Origin: Thermodesulfobacteriota bacterium
Lineage (GTDB): Bacteria > Desulfobacterota > UBA8473
Assembly (NCBI GenBank): GCA_040757775.1
Contig: JBFLWQ010000004.1
Coordinates: forward strand, 64,270-128,269
Reading direction: 5' to 3'
DNA length: 64,000 nt
Position numbers and translations under genes: made by a program. The stretch's first letter is position 1, and each line of letters opens with the position of its first letter. Of this stretch, positions 18,823 to 30,583 are shown piece by piece. The notes below the pieces were generated by a model. That model saw nothing but the letters and a program-made list of their open reading frames with translations. It was not told the origin of the DNA and searched no databases.

Positions 18823-19725
18823 TCAGATTTCTGGAAGAACCAAACTTATTTGGGTTCCAGGAAATAAGGATAAATTCGATTGTCTGTTTCTATCTTTATC
18901 CCAATAAGGAATTATGGAGAGTTTTGCTGTACCAGAACGGATAGAAAATTTTCCGCTCCATTGATTGACAAACCTTCTTACAGATGTCAAACCATGTCCA
19001 CGACCAACTTCACTGTGCCTAGAGGTACCATGAATAAGTGCCTGTTCAATTGCAAGTATATCAGACCATTTATCTTCAAACAAGGGGAAGAGTTTATTCT
19101 CTAAAGAATTCTTTATGCCTATACCAAGATCCATAACGGCAATCTTCACCATGTTTTTTCTAAGTCTCTTTTGGTAAAAGTACTTCTGTATACCAACAAA
19201 ACCTACGTTTTCACTGTGCTCCAGTATGTTTTGGCATATCTCAGATAATGCAACAATAAAACCGTGGGTAGTTTTTTCATCGTAATTAAGATGGGCTTGA
19301 AGGATGGATTTGGCTCGACTTTTTACCTCCCCAACTATATTATGGATATCATTTGAATCTTCGATTTTTGTAATCTCTAACAGCACATCTGAATCTTTGC
19401 TTCGAAAGTATTTGTCTCTGAAAGTAGGTAAAGTTCCTTGTATTTGGTACGTATTCAGGGCAAACCTCAAGAAGTCCATCCTCTCAAGGTATCTCAATAC
19501 TGCCTTGGATTTTGGCAGGTTAAGGACTGGGTATATCCTTAAGCTTTTAAGAAAACGTCCGAACTCTAAAGTTCCCACCATACCATAGGGGTCAATAAAC
19601 TCTATATTTCCCATGTCAAGAAGAAGTGTATCTATCCTTTCATTATGATTTCTTCCCCATTGAATAAATATCCCTTCAAATGTAGTCTCATCGAGGTATA
19701 GGGGCGACGTAATTACTAAATCCAT
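18823..19725 (-). CDS. STAS-like plus HATPase (anti-sigma-type) regulatory protein
   Basis: A 300-residue protein with two parts. Residues 1-100 resemble a STAS fold (DTLLLDMGNIEFIDPYGMVGTL, with the strand-then-helix that holds the regulatory residue in anti-sigma antagonists). Residues 130-300 form a GHKL ATPase: N box ALSEICQNILEHSE, G1 box DLGIGI and G2 GRGHGLTSVRRF. Neither a histidine-kinase dimerisation domain nor a membrane segment is present, so it resembles SpoIIAB/RsbW-like switch kinases joined to their antagonist-type domain. It starts 1 bp after the GlcF-like stop and is probably coupled to it. The target is unknown. Confidence 0.7.
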   Translation of the reverse strand: MDLVITSPLYLDETTFEGIFIQWGRNHNERIDTLLLDMGNIEFIDPYGMVGTLEFGRFLKSLRIYPVLNLPKSKAVLRYLERMDFLRFALNTYQIQGTLPTFRDKYFRSKDSDVLLEITKIEDSNDIHNIVGEVKSRAKSILQAHLNYDEKTTHGFIVALSEICQNILEHSENVGFVGIQKYFYQKRLRKNMVKIAVMDLGIGIKNSLENKLFPLFEDKWSDILAIEQALIHGTSRHSEVGRGHGLTSVRRFVNQWSGKFSIRSGTAKLSIIPYWDKDRNRQSNLSLFPGTQISLVLPEI

Positions 19726-19726
19726 C

Positions 19727-21028
19727 TTATAAAAGGGTATCCTTTAATCTTTCGTAATATAACTCAACAGGATGCTTTACCTGGATGGGCAACGATCTCT
19801 GACCCAGCCCATCCACCAGTTGCATGTGACAACCAGCACAACCGGTTAGCACAACAGTTGCACCAGTCTTTTCTATATCATCTAACTTTTTATCAAGTAT
19901 CTTTAAAGAAAGATCATAGTATGAGAGGTTGAAGCTTCCTCCCCCGCCACAACACCTATCGGGCATGGACATCTCTTTCAGCCTGACACCCTCTATCAGG
20001 TTTATCAGACCCCTCTGTTCCTTATAAATTCCCAGTCCGCGCCTCAGGTGGCAGGGATCATGATAGGTTACAATGGTTTCATCTTCAGGGCTTTGAGCTT
20101 CTTTATACAGTATCCTTTTAACCCTGATAATGTTTACCAGATATTCACATATATCATAGGTTCTATCCGAAACCATCTTTGCCATATTAAGGAATTCTTC
20201 TGTCTCATTGGAAAGTAATGCAAGATATTGGTACTTTAAAGTGTAACCACATGTGGCACATGCTACAATTACCGCATCAGCATCTAACCCTGATAAGAGC
20301 TTCAGATTGCTTTTTGCTAGGGTCCTGAATGTGGATTCATCTCCTGCTGCCATAGCCACATTTCCGCAACAGGTTTGGTCTTTAGGAATGATTACTTCAA
20401 CCCCATGCTTTAAGAGGGTCTTTATAACCGCATCTCCTATTTCAGTAAGCATATAGTTCATAGTACATCCCGTAAATAATGCTACTCTACTTCCCGGGCT
20501 TTCAGGAGCAATTATCTCTGGCCATTTTTCTTTTAAGGCTTTCCTTGCTAGCGGTAAAACAATTCTTTTGCTGTCCAGACCTATATGCAATCTGGATTTA
20601 CAGGTGTGGCCAAATCCTGTTGACATCAGGAGTATTCTCTGAATATCTGAAGCAATCTTTACCGCCAAGTTAAAAAGCCATCGATTTTTGAGAACTATCT
20701 TCAAAATTACCCATTTTATAGGAGAAATGCCTCTGATTTTTGCAGTAATTGCCCTTGCCTTCGACACTATATAATCTACCCTAACACCGCTGGGGCAGCT
20801 TTCTACGCAAGTACCACATAAGAGACAGCAGCGAATCCTTTCAGCCAGAGTTGATGTTAGCTTTAATCTTCCTTTTATCAGTGCCTCAACAAGTGCGATT
20901 TTACCACGGGCAACCGATGATTCCTGACCTAACTCCAGGAAGACAGGGCACACAGATTGACACAAACCACACTTCATGCATTTGATAATATTATCTTCAA
21001 GTTCTTTGATTATTTCCAGAATGTTCAT
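19727..21028 (-). CDS. Glycolate oxidase iron-sulfur subunit-like (GlcF/CCG-domain) protein
   Basis: This 433-residue protein has two 4Fe-4S ferredoxin motifs, C17xxC20xxC23xxxC27 and C68xxC71xxC74xxxC78, followed by two cysteine-rich CCG domains ending TCCGNVAMAAGD and DRCCGGGGSFNLSYYD. This layout is that of GlcF and related electron-transfer subunits that pass electrons from an FAD-linked 2-hydroxyacid dehydrogenase. No GlcD-type flavoprotein is adjacent, so the partner is unknown. A STAS/HATPase gene follows after 1 bp. Confidence 0.85.
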   Translation of the reverse strand: MNILEIIKELEDNIIKCMKCGLCQSVCPVFLELGQESSVARGKIALVEALIKGRLKLTSTLAERIRCCLLCGTCVESCPSGVRVDYIVSKARAITAKIRGISPIKWVILKIVLKNRWLFNLAVKIASDIQRILLMSTGFGHTCKSRLHIGLDSKRIVLPLARKALKEKWPEIIAPESPGSRVALFTGCTMNYMLTEIGDAVIKTLLKHGVEVIIPKDQTCCGNVAMAAGDESTFRTLAKSNLKLLSGLDADAVIVACATCGYTLKYQYLALLSNETEEFLNMAKMVSDRTYDICEYLVNIIRVKRILYKEAQSPEDETIVTYHDPCHLRRGLGIYKEQRGLINLIEGVRLKEMSMPDRCCGGGGSFNLSYYDLSLKILDKKLDDIEKTGATVVLTGCAGCHMQLVDGLGQRSLPIQVKHPVELYYERLKDTLL

Positions 21029-21071
21029 AGTAGATAAAACCAGGGATTAAACACTCGGTAAATCTTTGACA

Positions 21072-21107
21072 GGGTTGCTTCGCCTATGGCGAACTCCTCG
21101 CAAAGAC
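21072..21107. repeat. Dispersed palindromic repeat, TTGCTTCG...CGCAAAGAC type
   Basis: Intergenic relative of the elements at 937-970 and 29637-29698, with the internal palindrome TTCGCCTATGGCGAA. It lies between the GlcF-like and DksA-like genes. Confidence 0.5.
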
Positions 21108-21196
21108 ATTTTCCTTACTCTTTGTGTCTCTTTGAGGCATGTGGGTTTCACTCAGCTATGGTAAAAAGGATTAGGTAAGGTTTGGGGGTTCGGGAT

Positions 21197-21559
21197 TTAT
21201 TGGCTTTTTAATTTTTCTTCAGCCTCTTCTCTTGTTTTACAATCTATGCACAGGGTAGTGACGGGTCTTGCTTTAAGTCTCTTCTCTGAGATTTCTTCTC
21301 CACATACTTCACAAATGCCAAACGTATTTTCATCAATCCTTTCCAAGGCGGCTTTAATTTTCAATATCAACCTTCTCTCTCTGTCTCTAATCCTTAATAG
21401 AAAATTTCTATCCGATTCCATAGCGGCTCGATCCGTGGGGTCGGGAAAGGTTTCTTCTTCATCAGTCATTCCGGATACCGTTTTTTCAGCTTCTTGAAGC
21501 AGTATTCCCAACTTGTCATTCAGAAGATCTTTAAAATACGCTAGCCTTTCCTTATCCAT
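21197..21559 (-). CDS. DksA/TraR-family zinc-finger regulator
   Basis: About 120 residues from the ATG at 21559, which follows a GGGGGG-rich site; an ATG at 21574 lacks one. A helical hairpin with DPTDRAAMES at its tip (the acidic tip that enters the RNA polymerase secondary channel) is followed by a C4 zinc finger, CEVCGEEI, then LCIDCK. DksA-like proteins act with ppGpp on rRNA and biosynthetic promoters. It is slightly shorter than E. coli DksA and retains the DxxDxA tip motif as DPTDRA. Confidence 0.88.
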   Translation of the reverse strand: MDKERLAYFKDLLNDKLGILLQEAEKTVSGMTDEEETFPDPTDRAAMESDRNFLLRIRDRERRLILKIKAALERIDENTFGICEVCGEEISEKRLKARPVTTLCIDCKTREEAEEKLKSQ

Positions 21560-21937
21560 CCTAGCCCCCCTCATAAAGGAAAGTGAGATTTAAAAATCAG
21601 CAATTCTTATAGGATATTTTATACCCTAGTGTTTGTGAAAAGTAAAGAAGAAATTAATATCCTACAAACGTAATGGGAAAGAAGAGACGCAAATGCCAAG
21701 GGTAGAAAGAAGAAAAAAACGCACTTTTTGGGTTTACTAATTTACTAAAAAGATAAAAAATTTAAAAAGAAAGGAGATGTCGGGATCATTTTTGGTAACT
21801 GTATAGGTAGGCAAGTTTCAAGCCATCTAGGGTAATGATTTACCACGATAAATTTAGATATTGTTTAAATTTTGGATATATTATTGTTTATTAGCTCAGT
21901 GTTTGTCTTAAGAGTGATAAATCATCTAATTTAAACC

Positions 21938-21966
21938 TTGATTTTTATATTGCAGATGGATAATAT
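21938..21966 (+). promoter_or_regulatory. Sigma-70 promoter for groESL
   Basis: TTGATT (21938-21943) and TAATAT (21961-21966) are separated by 17 bp. The predicted start site falls just before or within the CIRCE operator. The rest of the 21600-22140 gap shows no gene. Confidence 0.75.
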
Positions 21967-21975
21967 GGCAACCAA

Positions 21976-22002
21976 TTAGCACTCGTTTTAACTGAGTGCT
22001 AA
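21976..22002 (+). promoter_or_regulatory. CIRCE operator (HrcA binding site)
   Basis: A perfect TTAGCACTC - 9 bp - GAGTGCTAA inverted repeat lies 140 bp upstream of groES and directly after the -10 box. This shows that groESL is repressed by HrcA and induced by heat or misfolded protein. Confidence 0.96.
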
Positions 22003-22141
22003 CAAATGGGTATAAATAAACCAATAAATACTGGTAGTTGTATACAAGGAGGTGAGAATACTCAATTTAGTCATTTTATTTATTTGGATAACCAAGATAA
22101 GGGAGATTTAACTTATTAAAAGGAAAGGAGATTTTGTTATT

Positions 22142-22429
22142 ATGAAGATTCGGCCTTTACAAGATCGAGTGATAGTAAAGCGGGTTGAGGAAGAGGAGAA
22201 GACCAAAGGGGGAATAATCATTCCTGATTCCGCAAAAGAGAAGCCCATGGAAGGCAAAGTTGTCGCAGTAGGAACTGGTAAAGTTTTAGACGATGGCAAG
22301 AAGCTTCCCCTGGATGTGAAAAAAGGAGACAGGATATTATTCGGCAAGTATGCTGGGACAGAGGTAAAGATAGATGGGGAGGAACATCTGATAATGCGAG
22401 AGGACGACATCTTGGGTATATTAGAATAG
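22142..22429 (+). CDS. groES: Co-chaperonin GroES
   Basis: This 95-residue protein forms the heptameric lid of the GroEL folding chamber. [14 protein letters not shown] starts the beta-barrel. The mobile loop [18 protein letters not shown] carries the hydrophobic GGI/IIP contact for GroEL. The roof and C-terminal [15 protein letters not shown] are standard. The AAAGGAGA site is about 9 nt upstream. groEL follows after 32 bp in the same CIRCE-controlled operon. Confidence 0.98.
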   Translation: MKIRPLQDRVIVKRVEEEEKTKGGIIIPDSAKEKPMEGKVVAVGTGKVLDDGKKLPLDVKKGDRILFGKYAGTEVKIDGEEHLIMREDDILGILE

Positions 22430-22446
22430 AGACTACACAACTATAA

Positions 22447-24090
<1,644 letters not shown>

Positions 24091-24121
24091 GGATTTTAGG
24101 GATTATATGTAGAAGAAAAAG

Positions 24122-24150
24122 CCCCCACTCTTACGTGTGGGGGTTTTTTT
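24122..24150 (+). terminator. Intrinsic terminator of groESL
   Basis: CCCCCAC and GTGGGGG form a GC-rich stem around an 8-nt loop, followed by T7, starting 31 nt after the groEL stop. Confidence 0.9.
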
Positions 24151-24239
24151 ATCCTTTTTTACCCTTCGTGTAACATTCCGCATACAAAACCCCCCGGTAT
24201 TTCTACCAAGAACATAATCAATCAAAAACGATTTCCCCC

Positions 24240-24266
24240 TTGACAACAGCTAAATTTATGCTAGTT
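24240..24266 (+). promoter_or_regulatory. Candidate promoter for ileS-lspA
   Basis: A consensus -35 TTGACA (24240-24245) lies 72 bp before the ileS start, with TAGTTT (16-bp spacer) or TTTAAT (19-bp spacer) as a weak -10. No T-box leader motif was recognised in this short region. Confidence 0.5.
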
Positions 24267-24316
24267 TAATCTATCCGTATATCAAATGTTTTTAGACAAT
24301 GCTTTTGGAGGATATA

Positions 24317-27109
24317 ATGGATTATAAGGATACCTTGAACCTTCCCATGACCGAATTTCCAATGAAGGCAAATCTTTCTCAAAGAGAACCGGAGATTCTG
24401 AAAGAATGGGAGGAAGCACAGATATATAATAAGATAAAAGAAGCTACAAAGGATAGAGAAAAGTATATTCTTCATGATGGTCCCCCCTATGCCAATGGAC
24501 ATATCCACATGGGGACAGCTCTAAATAAAATCTTAAAAGACATAATAGTTAAGTCAAAGGTTATGACTGGTTTTAATAGTTACTATGTACCGGGGTGGGA
24601 CTGCCATGGTCTTCCCATAGAGCATGAGATAGATAAGAAATTGGGAAAAAAAAGGCGTTCTATGTCTATCCTTGAGATAAGGACACTATGCAGGGAATAT
24701 GCTGAAAAATTCATAGATATTCAAAGGAATGAATTCAGACGGTTAGGAGTATTCGGTGAGTGGGATGACCCCTATCTTACTATGAATTATAAATATGTAG
24801 CTACCATAGTTAGAGAATTTGGTAAGTTTGTAGGTACAGATAGTGTTTATAAAGGCAAAAAGCCTATTCATTGGTGTGCATCCTGCAGGACTGCTCTGGC
24901 AGAAGCTGAGGTTGAGTATCAGGAGCATGAATCTCCCTCTATATATGTTAAATTCCCACTAATATCAGATATTGGCAAGTTACTTCCAGCCCTCACTGGT
25001 GAGAGGATTTCAGTCCTTATATGGACTACTACCCCATGGACAATACCGGCTAATCTTGCCATTGCCCTTCATCCCGATTTTATCTATGTTGCCGTAAAAG
25101 TAGGGGATGAAACCTTTATATTGGCTGACGGGTTATTGGAAGAGACTATGAAAATACTTGGAATTATGGACTATAAGGTCATAGAAAGGTTTCCATCTTC
25201 GAAATTAAAAGGGCTTAAATGCAGCCATCCATTCATAGACAGGGAATCATTGCTAATTTTAGGCAATCATGTGACACTGGATGCGGGAACCGGCTGTGTC
25301 CATACCGCTCCGGGCCACGGGCAGGAGGACTACGAAATTGGCTTGGAGTATGGCTTGGAAATCTATGCCCCTGTTAATGATGAAGGAAGGTTTACCGATG
25401 ATGTGGAATTTTTTGCAGGAGAGTTTGTCTTTGATGCTAACAAGTCGGTCAATAAAAAACTGGATGAAACAGGTGCCTTATTAAAGGAAGAGTCTATATC
25501 TCATTCATACCCCCACTGCTGGAGGTGCAAAAACCCTATTGTCTTTCGCTCTACTGAGCAGTGGTTTATCTCTATGGAGAAGAATGGGTTGAGAGAGAAA
25601 GCGCTGGAAAGTATAGATAGGGTAAAGTGGATTCCGAGTTGGGGTAAGGATAGAATCTATGGAATGATTGAGAATCGTCCGGATTGGTGTATTTCCCGCC
25701 AAAGGGCTTGGGGGATTCCTATTACTGTATTCTATTGTAATTCCTGTGATTATACCCTTGCAAAAAAGGAGATTATAGACTACGTATCTGACCAATTTGA
25801 AAAAGAGGGAAGCAATGTCTGGTTTTCAAAGGAGGCAAAGGAGTTGCTTCCTCCTGGCATCAAATGTCCTGAGTGCAATGGCAGTGATTTTAAAAAAGAG
25901 ATGGACATACTCGATGTTTGGTTTGACTCTGGTGTGAGTTATGCTGCGGTTTTAGAGGGCAGAGAGTATTTAAAATTCCCGGCAGATATTTATTTAGAAG
26001 GGAGTGATCAGCACAGGGGATGGTTTCACAGTTCCCTTTTAACATCAGTAAATAACAGAGGGAGTGCCCCGTATGAGTCTGTATTGACTCACGGCTTTGT
26101 TGTTGACGGTCAGGGGAAAAAGATGTCCAAATCTTTTGGAAACGTGATTGCTCCGGATGAAATCATAAAGAAATATGGGGCTGAAATCCTCAGACTCTGG
26201 GTGGCCGCCGAGGACTATAGGGACGACATTCGGATATCCGAAGAAATACTAAAAAGACTCTCTGAAGCCTACCGCCGTATTCGCAATACCTGCAGGTACA
26301 TACTGGGAAACCTGTATGACTTCAACCCGTCAACAGACAGAGTTGAATATGGGGATCTTTTAGAGATTGATAGGCTGTCTCTACATAGATTGCAAAAGCT
26401 TATTATAAGAATTACGGATGCTTATAACAGTTTTTCTTTCCATACTGTATACCATTCCCTTCACAATTTCTGTGTGGTTGATATGAGTGCCTTTTATCTG
26501 GATGTCCTGAAGGATAGACTATATATTTCTCTTCCGGGTTCTAAGGAAAGGAGGTCAGCCCAGACCGCTATATATGAAATCTTAAGCTCTGTTGTAAGAC
26601 TTATGGCGCCTATTCTTTCTTTTACATCTGAAGAGGTATGGAAGTATGTACCATCGGATGGAAGTAAAGACGGTAGCGTTCATTTGTCCCAATTTCCTGT
26701 TGCTAACAGGGATTACATTGATGAAGAGCTGGCTGCCAGATGGGATACCTTATTAAAGGTTAGAGGGGAGGTTTCCAGGGCGCTGGAATCAGCCCGTCGT
26801 GATAAGGCTATAGGGCACTCCTTGGATGCTGAGGTTAACCTTTATGTACCTGAAAAACTCTATGGATTTTTAAAAGGCTATATTAATGACATGAACTCAA
26901 TCTTTATTGTTTCTAAGGTTAATCTTTTTAAGAATGAAGATGGCAATGGTGAATTTAAAAGCGAGGAGGTTGATGGATTGAGTATCGATGTGTGCCAGGC
27001 CCCGGGCAAAAAATGTGAGAGGTGCTGGACTTACCATCCGACAGTAGGTGATAACGGAAAACATATTACAATATGCCAGAGATGTATTAGGGTAATAGAG
27101 GGAACTTGA
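24317..27109 (+). CDS. ileS: Isoleucyl-tRNA synthetase
   Basis: Class I synthetase of 930 residues from the ATG at 24317, which follows a GGAGG site; an ATG at 24299 is in frame but lies upstream of that site. The HIGH signature appears as GHIHMG (61-66) in [13 protein letters not shown], and KMSKS as [10 protein letters not shown]. The CP1 editing domain has [13 protein letters not shown] and an [12 protein letters not shown] site. The C-terminal zinc knuckle CERCWTYHP, then CQRC marks the bacterial type I form. lspA overlaps its stop by 4 bp. Confidence 0.98.
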   Translation: MDYKDTLNLPMTEFPMKANLSQREPEILKEWEEAQIYNKIKEATKDREKYILHDGPPYANGHIHMGTALNKILKDIIVKSKVMTGFNSYYVPGWDCHGLPIEHEIDKKLGKKRRSMSILEIRTLCREYAEKFIDIQRNEFRRLGVFGEWDDPYLTMNYKYVATIVREFGKFVGTDSVYKGKKPIHWCASCRTALAEAEVEYQEHESPSIYVKFPLISDIGKLLPALTGERISVLIWTTTPWTIPANLAIALHPDFIYVAVKVGDETFILADGLLEETMKILGIMDYKVIERFPSSKLKGLKCSHPFIDRESLLILGNHVTLDAGTGCVHTAPGHGQEDYEIGLEYGLEIYAPVNDEGRFTDDVEFFAGEFVFDANKSVNKKLDETGALLKEESISHSYPHCWRCKNPIVFRSTEQWFISMEKNGLREKALESIDRVKWIPSWGKDRIYGMIENRPDWCISRQRAWGIPITVFYCNSCDYTLAKKEIIDYVSDQFEKEGSNVWFSKEAKELLPPGIKCPECNGSDFKKEMDILDVWFDSGVSYAAVLEGREYLKFPADIYLEGSDQHRGWFHSSLLTSVNNRGSAPYESVLTHGFVVDGQGKKMSKSFGNVIAPDEIIKKYGAEILRLWVAAEDYRDDIRISEEILKRLSEAYRRIRNTCRYILGNLYDFNPSTDRVEYGDLLEIDRLSLHRLQKLIIRITDAYNSFSFHTVYHSLHNFCVVDMSAFYLDVLKDRLYISLPGSKERRSAQTAIYEILSSVVRLMAPILSFTSEEVWKYVPSDGSKDGSVHLSQFPVANRDYIDEELAARWDTLLKVRGEVSRALESARRDKAIGHSLDAEVNLYVPEKLYGFLKGYINDMNSIFIVSKVNLFKNEDGNGEFKSEEVDGLSIDVCQAPGKKCERCWTYHPTVGDNGKHITICQRCIRVIEGT

Positions 27110-27591
27110 ATAAAAAATATCTGATAACAATTGCAATTGTCCTCGGAGTTGTATTGCTGGATCAGTCTTCTAAACTCTATATTGATAGAGCTTTCCCGCT
27201 CTACCACTCCATACCCATTGTAAAGAATTTCATTCACATAACCTATGTTAGAAATACAGGTGCCGCTTTCGGTCTTTTTGCCTCACAGGTCATCGGGTTT
27301 AGGGTTTTTTTCTTTTTGATTACCTCTATTATAGCTGTCCTGATAATCCTTTATTTCCTGAGAAGCCTGAAAGATACCCAGACTTTCCTTATATCAAGCC
27401 TGTCTCTGATAATGGGCGGAGCCATTGGAAACCTGATTGATAGGGTCAGGTTGGGGGAGGTTATCGACTTCATCGATCTTCATTATTACTCTTGTCACTG
27501 GCCAGCCTTCAATGTTGCTGACTCTGCTATTACTGTTGGAGGAGTTTTTTTGCTCGTCAATACAGTTTTCAAAAAGGATAAGACTCAATAG
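27106..27591 (+). CDS. lspA: Lipoprotein signal peptidase (signal peptidase II)
   Basis: A 161-residue inner-membrane aspartic protease that removes signal peptides from diacylglyceryl prolipoproteins. Four hydrophobic segments are present. The conserved boxes are [27 protein letters not shown], then VIDFID (D121/D124) and FNVADSAI (D139, the second catalytic aspartate). It uses a TTG start overlapping the ileS stop (TTGA), a common ileS-lspA arrangement. lgt, which makes its substrate, follows. Confidence 0.95.
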   Translation: MNKKYLITIAIVLGVVLLDQSSKLYIDRAFPLYHSIPIVKNFIHITYVRNTGAAFGLFASQVIGFRVFFFLITSIIAVLIILYFLRSLKDTQTFLISSLSLIMGGAIGNLIDRVRLGEVIDFIDLHYYSCHWPAFNVADSAITVGGVFLLVNTVFKKDKTQ

Positions 27592-27694
27592 CTTCATTAA
27601 TTAGGATTCAAGGGGTCAAGGGGTGAAGGATTCAAGTCCTAGAATCCTGGAACCTTATATCGTGTTTTAATTAATAGAATTTCCAAGAGGTATT

Positions 27695-28471
27695 ATGTAC
27701 CCGGTTCTATTCCAGATAGGCAATTTTAAGATACACACATATGGGGTTTTTATTGCCATTGGGTTTTTGACAGGCATTATTCTGGCATTGAGGGAGGCGA
27801 AACGTGTTGGAGAAGAGCCTGAGAATATCCTTGATCTGGCATTCTATAGTATTATTGCCGCCATAGTGGGCTCCCGCCTTCTTTATATCGTACTTAATTA
27901 TCAATATTATATAGAAAACCCACTGGAGATGATAAAGATCTGGAGTGGAGGATTGGTATACTATGGAGGTTTCCTCCTAGCTTTGATAGTGGGCATATGG
28001 TATATCAGAAAAAGCCATCTGCCTCTTTGGAAAACCGCTGATATTATAGCTCCTTCCATAGCCATAGGAGAAGCGATAGGACGATTGGGCTGTTTTTCTG
28101 CAGGCTGCTGTTATGGCAAAGAAACAACCCTTCCGTGGGCTATTACTTTTTCTAATCCTGAAAGTCTGGCAATACTCGGGATTCCTCTACATCCTACACA
28201 ACTGTATTCCTCTATAACTGCCCTTTTTATATTCCTGATTCTGACGGTGGTCAAGAGGTTTAAGAAATTTGATGGCTTGCTTATATGGCTGTATGTTCTA
28301 CTCTATTCTATCACACGCTATGTCATTGAGATCTTCAGGGGTGACGATAGAGGGTTCATATATGAAGGAACGTTCTCTGTATCCCAGTTTATTGGGATTA
28401 TTTTAGTGATTACATCTGTGCTTATGCTGTTATATTTGTGGAAAGGAAACAGGAGTTTGTTGAAAAAGTAG
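27695..28471 (+). CDS. lgt: Prolipoprotein diacylglyceryl transferase
   Basis: This 258-residue membrane enzyme moves diacylglycerol from phosphatidylglycerol to the lipobox cysteine. It begins with the YPVLFQIGNFKIHTYG entry, and the signature GEAIGRLGCFSAGCCYG carries the phosphatidylglycerol-binding arginine. HPTQLYSS and RYVIEIFRGDDRG, the second essential arginine region, follow. There are seven hydrophobic segments. It comes about 100 bp after lspA; the spacer holds a GGATTCAAGGGG-type simple repeat. Confidence 0.95.
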   Translation: MYPVLFQIGNFKIHTYGVFIAIGFLTGIILALREAKRVGEEPENILDLAFYSIIAAIVGSRLLYIVLNYQYYIENPLEMIKIWSGGLVYYGGFLLALIVGIWYIRKSHLPLWKTADIIAPSIAIGEAIGRLGCFSAGCCYGKETTLPWAITFSNPESLAILGIPLHPTQLYSSITALFIFLILTVVKRFKKFDGLLIWLYVLLYSITRYVIEIFRGDDRGFIYEGTFSVSQFIGIILVITSVLMLLYLWKGNRSLLKK

Positions 28472-28490
28472 GTTGGAGATAAAGTAATAG

Positions 28491-29075
28491 ATGATGAACT
28501 TTTTACCATACCTTTTACCGCCAGTTATCGGGGGTATTATCGGTTGGTTTACAAATAAAGTGGCTATATGGATGCTCTTTAATCCTAAAAAAGAAAAAAG
28601 GGTTTTTGGCTTCCGTATTCCATTTACCCCTGGTCTGATACCCCGGGATCAAATCCTGATAGCGAAAAGCCTGGGAACACTCATTGAGGAGAAACTTATA
28701 AATCCAGAAGAGATTGAAAGCAGGATAACCAGGGAGGAGGTTAATGACAAAATTAAAGAGCTGATGGATAAAGCAGTAGAAAAAAGCATGGGGAAACTGG
28801 CCTTTTTGGTGCCACAGGCAGCTATGTATCCTATAAAAAGGTTTTTTGCGCCAAAGATTTCCGAGCTGGTAAAGGATGAGTTGTTTAATTTCCTGAATCT
28901 TATAGATTTCAAACAGATTGTTGAAGAAAAAGTGAGCAGCTTCTCTATAGAGGAACTGGAAGAGGCAATTAAAGGTGTGACCAGGAGGCATCTTACTTAT
29001 ATTACACTGCTAGGTGGCGTGTTAGGGTTTATAATAGGGCTTATGCAGATAGTTGTGAATATTTATCTTCAATAA
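28491..29075 (+). CDS. DUF445-family membrane protein
   Basis: This 194-residue protein has an N-terminal membrane helix with GGIIGWFTNKVAIWMLFNP and FTPGLIPRDQ, which are hallmark DUF445 motifs. An amphipathic charged middle follows, with a C-terminal membrane helix (LLGGVLGFIIGLMQIVV). The function is not established; relatives are often near envelope genes. It is shorter than the 380-420-residue members and resembles the single-repeat form. The start is the ATG at 28491 or the next one at 28494. Confidence 0.8.
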   Translation: MMNFLPYLLPPVIGGIIGWFTNKVAIWMLFNPKKEKRVFGFRIPFTPGLIPRDQILIAKSLGTLIEEKLINPEEIESRITREEVNDKIKELMDKAVEKSMGKLAFLVPQAAMYPIKRFFAPKISELVKDELFNFLNLIDFKQIVEEKVSSFSIEELEEAIKGVTRRHLTYITLLGGVLGFIIGLMQIVVNIYLQ

Positions 29076-29098
29076 ATTGGGAGCGTTGGAGAGTCTGG

Positions 29099-29596
29099 AT
29101 GATAACCGTTGGGGTGCTGACAGTTAGCGATAGGGGGGCAAGGGGGGAAAGAAAAGACCATAGTGGTTTTGAGATAATAGAAAGGTTGGTAGAAGGGTTG
29201 CCGGGAAGGGTAGATGCCCATGAGACAATCCCCGATGAGAGAGATATTATAGTTAACAGACTGATAGATTATGCAGATAACAAGAAGTTAGACTTGATTA
29301 TTACCACTGGCGGTACTGGTGTATCCCCCAGGGATGTAACCCCTGATGCCACATTGAGTATAATAGAAAAGGAGGTCCCCGGGATGGCAGAGGCAATGAG
29401 ACTTCAGGGGCTAAAGAAAACGTCCCATGCCATGATATCCAGGGCAGTAGTGGGGGTTCGGAAGATGTCCCTCATCGTTAATCTTCCTGGAAGCCCAAAA
29501 GCTGTATCGGAAAATCTCAACGCAATCTTACCTTCCATACCCCATGCAATTGAAAAGATAAAAGGGGATCCCTCAGAATGTGGGTCATCTTTCTAA
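29099..29596 (+). CDS. MogA/MoaB-family molybdopterin adenylyltransferase
   Basis: A 165-residue molybdenum-cofactor protein. LTVSDRGARGERKDHSG forms the N-terminal nucleotide/pterin loop, ITTGGTGVSPRDVTPDAT is the family signature, and LPGSPKAVSENL closes the active site. It would adenylate molybdopterin before metal insertion. No other moa or mod genes are nearby. MogA and MoaB cannot be separated with certainty; the length and PRDVTPDAT favour MogA-type. Confidence 0.9.
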   Translation: MITVGVLTVSDRGARGERKDHSGFEIIERLVEGLPGRVDAHETIPDERDIIVNRLIDYADNKKLDLIITTGGTGVSPRDVTPDATLSIIEKEVPGMAEAMRLQGLKKTSHAMISRAVVGVRKMSLIVNLPGSPKAVSENLNAILPSIPHAIEKIKGDPSECGSSF

Positions 29597-29636
29597 GTTG
29601 ACATAGAGTGCCTGTTATTCCGAGACCTTAGCCTTT

Positions 29637-29698
29637 GTCATTCCGAGTGAAACGAGGAATCTTAAGATTTCTCAGTTGCGCTGCTCCTTCGAAATGAC
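29637..29698. repeat. Dispersed inverted repeat, GTCATTCCGAG...GAAATGAC type
   Basis: An imperfect 62-bp palindrome (GTCATTCCGAGTGAAACGAG toward its inverse ending CTTCGAAATGAC) lies in the non-coding stretch after mogA. It is related to the elements at 937-970 and 21072-21107. Confidence 0.6.
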
Positions 29699-29829
29699 AA
29701 CTTTTTTTTCGTTGACCATAGTTATTATAACGAGAGAGGCCTAGTAGAGTGTTTTTGGCGGTAGTTATTCTATGTGAACAATTTTATTAGTTAGATCTAC
29801 TATTACGTGGAATGTCTCTTTATTTTCTA

Positions 29830-30063
29830 CTACATTGAAAAGGAGCTATGACCATTTTTATGTATTTTAAAGTAATAATAAAGCCGTGGATTTTTATAGA
29901 AACCACCAGAAAAGATTTTTTGACATATAATTAGTTTATATTGCTGAGGAAAGATATTATTGCTCTCAATTTCTTTTCCATCTTTATTGGGAAAAGTGAA
30001 TTCTGCTCTTTTGTTTATTTTAATTTGTTTTCCTACCTTGCGATCAAATTTAATGATAGACAT
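29830..30063 (-). CDS. Hypothetical small protein, doubtful
   Basis: An open frame of 77 residues from the ATG at 30063, with AAAGGTG about 9 nt upstream. The product is basic and aromatic-rich (FDRKVGKQIKINKRAEF near the start) and was not recognised. It lies alone in a 1-kb repeat-rich gap between mogA and tRNA-Val. It may be chance. Confidence 0.25.
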   Translation of the reverse strand: MSIIKFDRKVGKQIKINKRAEFTFPNKDGKEIESNNIFPQQYKLIICQKIFSGGFYKNPRLYYYFKIHKNGHSSFSM

Positions 30064-30275
30064 AGTGGAGCACCTTTGATTCTGAAACCATAACATATAA
30101 TATACGGATTCCAAAATAATTCAATACCAATTAATCCCTTTTCCTCGTAAAAATCATACCTCAATTATCAGGTAAAATCCAGTATTTTTTCTGCTACCAT
30201 TTTGCTACCATAACAACCTAAAACAGCAAGAAAGAAGGGGTAACCTAAAGATCGTTGTCTCCTTCACCGAAATTT

Positions 30276-30450
30276 GGTTAAGTCGCAAAAAGTCAAAAAT
30301 CAGACGGCATAGTAATCCGCCAGAGGCGGACCAGATGCAAGGCGCGCAAATCCGAAGGAATGAAGCGTACTTACCTGTATGCTGCAATGACTGAGGATGC
30401 AGCGGAATCCGCCTCAGGCGTACAGATGGATTTTTTACGAAGCCGTCAAA
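30276..30450. repeat. Dispersed repeat of about 175 bp (GTCGCAAAAAGTC...TTTTTTACGAAGCCGTC)
   Basis: Imperfect inverted ends (GTCGCAAAAAGTC and GATTTTTTACGAAGCC) enclose TCCGCC-AGA-GGCGGA and CCGCCTCAGGCG palindromes and an AAGGCGCGCAAATCC segment. Similar short elements are scattered in deltaproteobacterial-type genomes. It encodes nothing recognisable. Confidence 0.55.
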
Positions 30451-30583
30451 TTTATTATCTATATATTGTGGCAAACTGCAAGATTTCTACCATATATTGT
30501 ATTTTTGTCTTGACTTTTTCGATTTTCTTGCTATAAATCAAAAAAGTCCTAGATAATTAGTGAAATAACATCGGATTTTTTAT

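Noticed and set aside
30205-30474. Open frame of 89 codons, minus strand
   Set aside because: It is the translation of a dispersed repeat (30276-30450).
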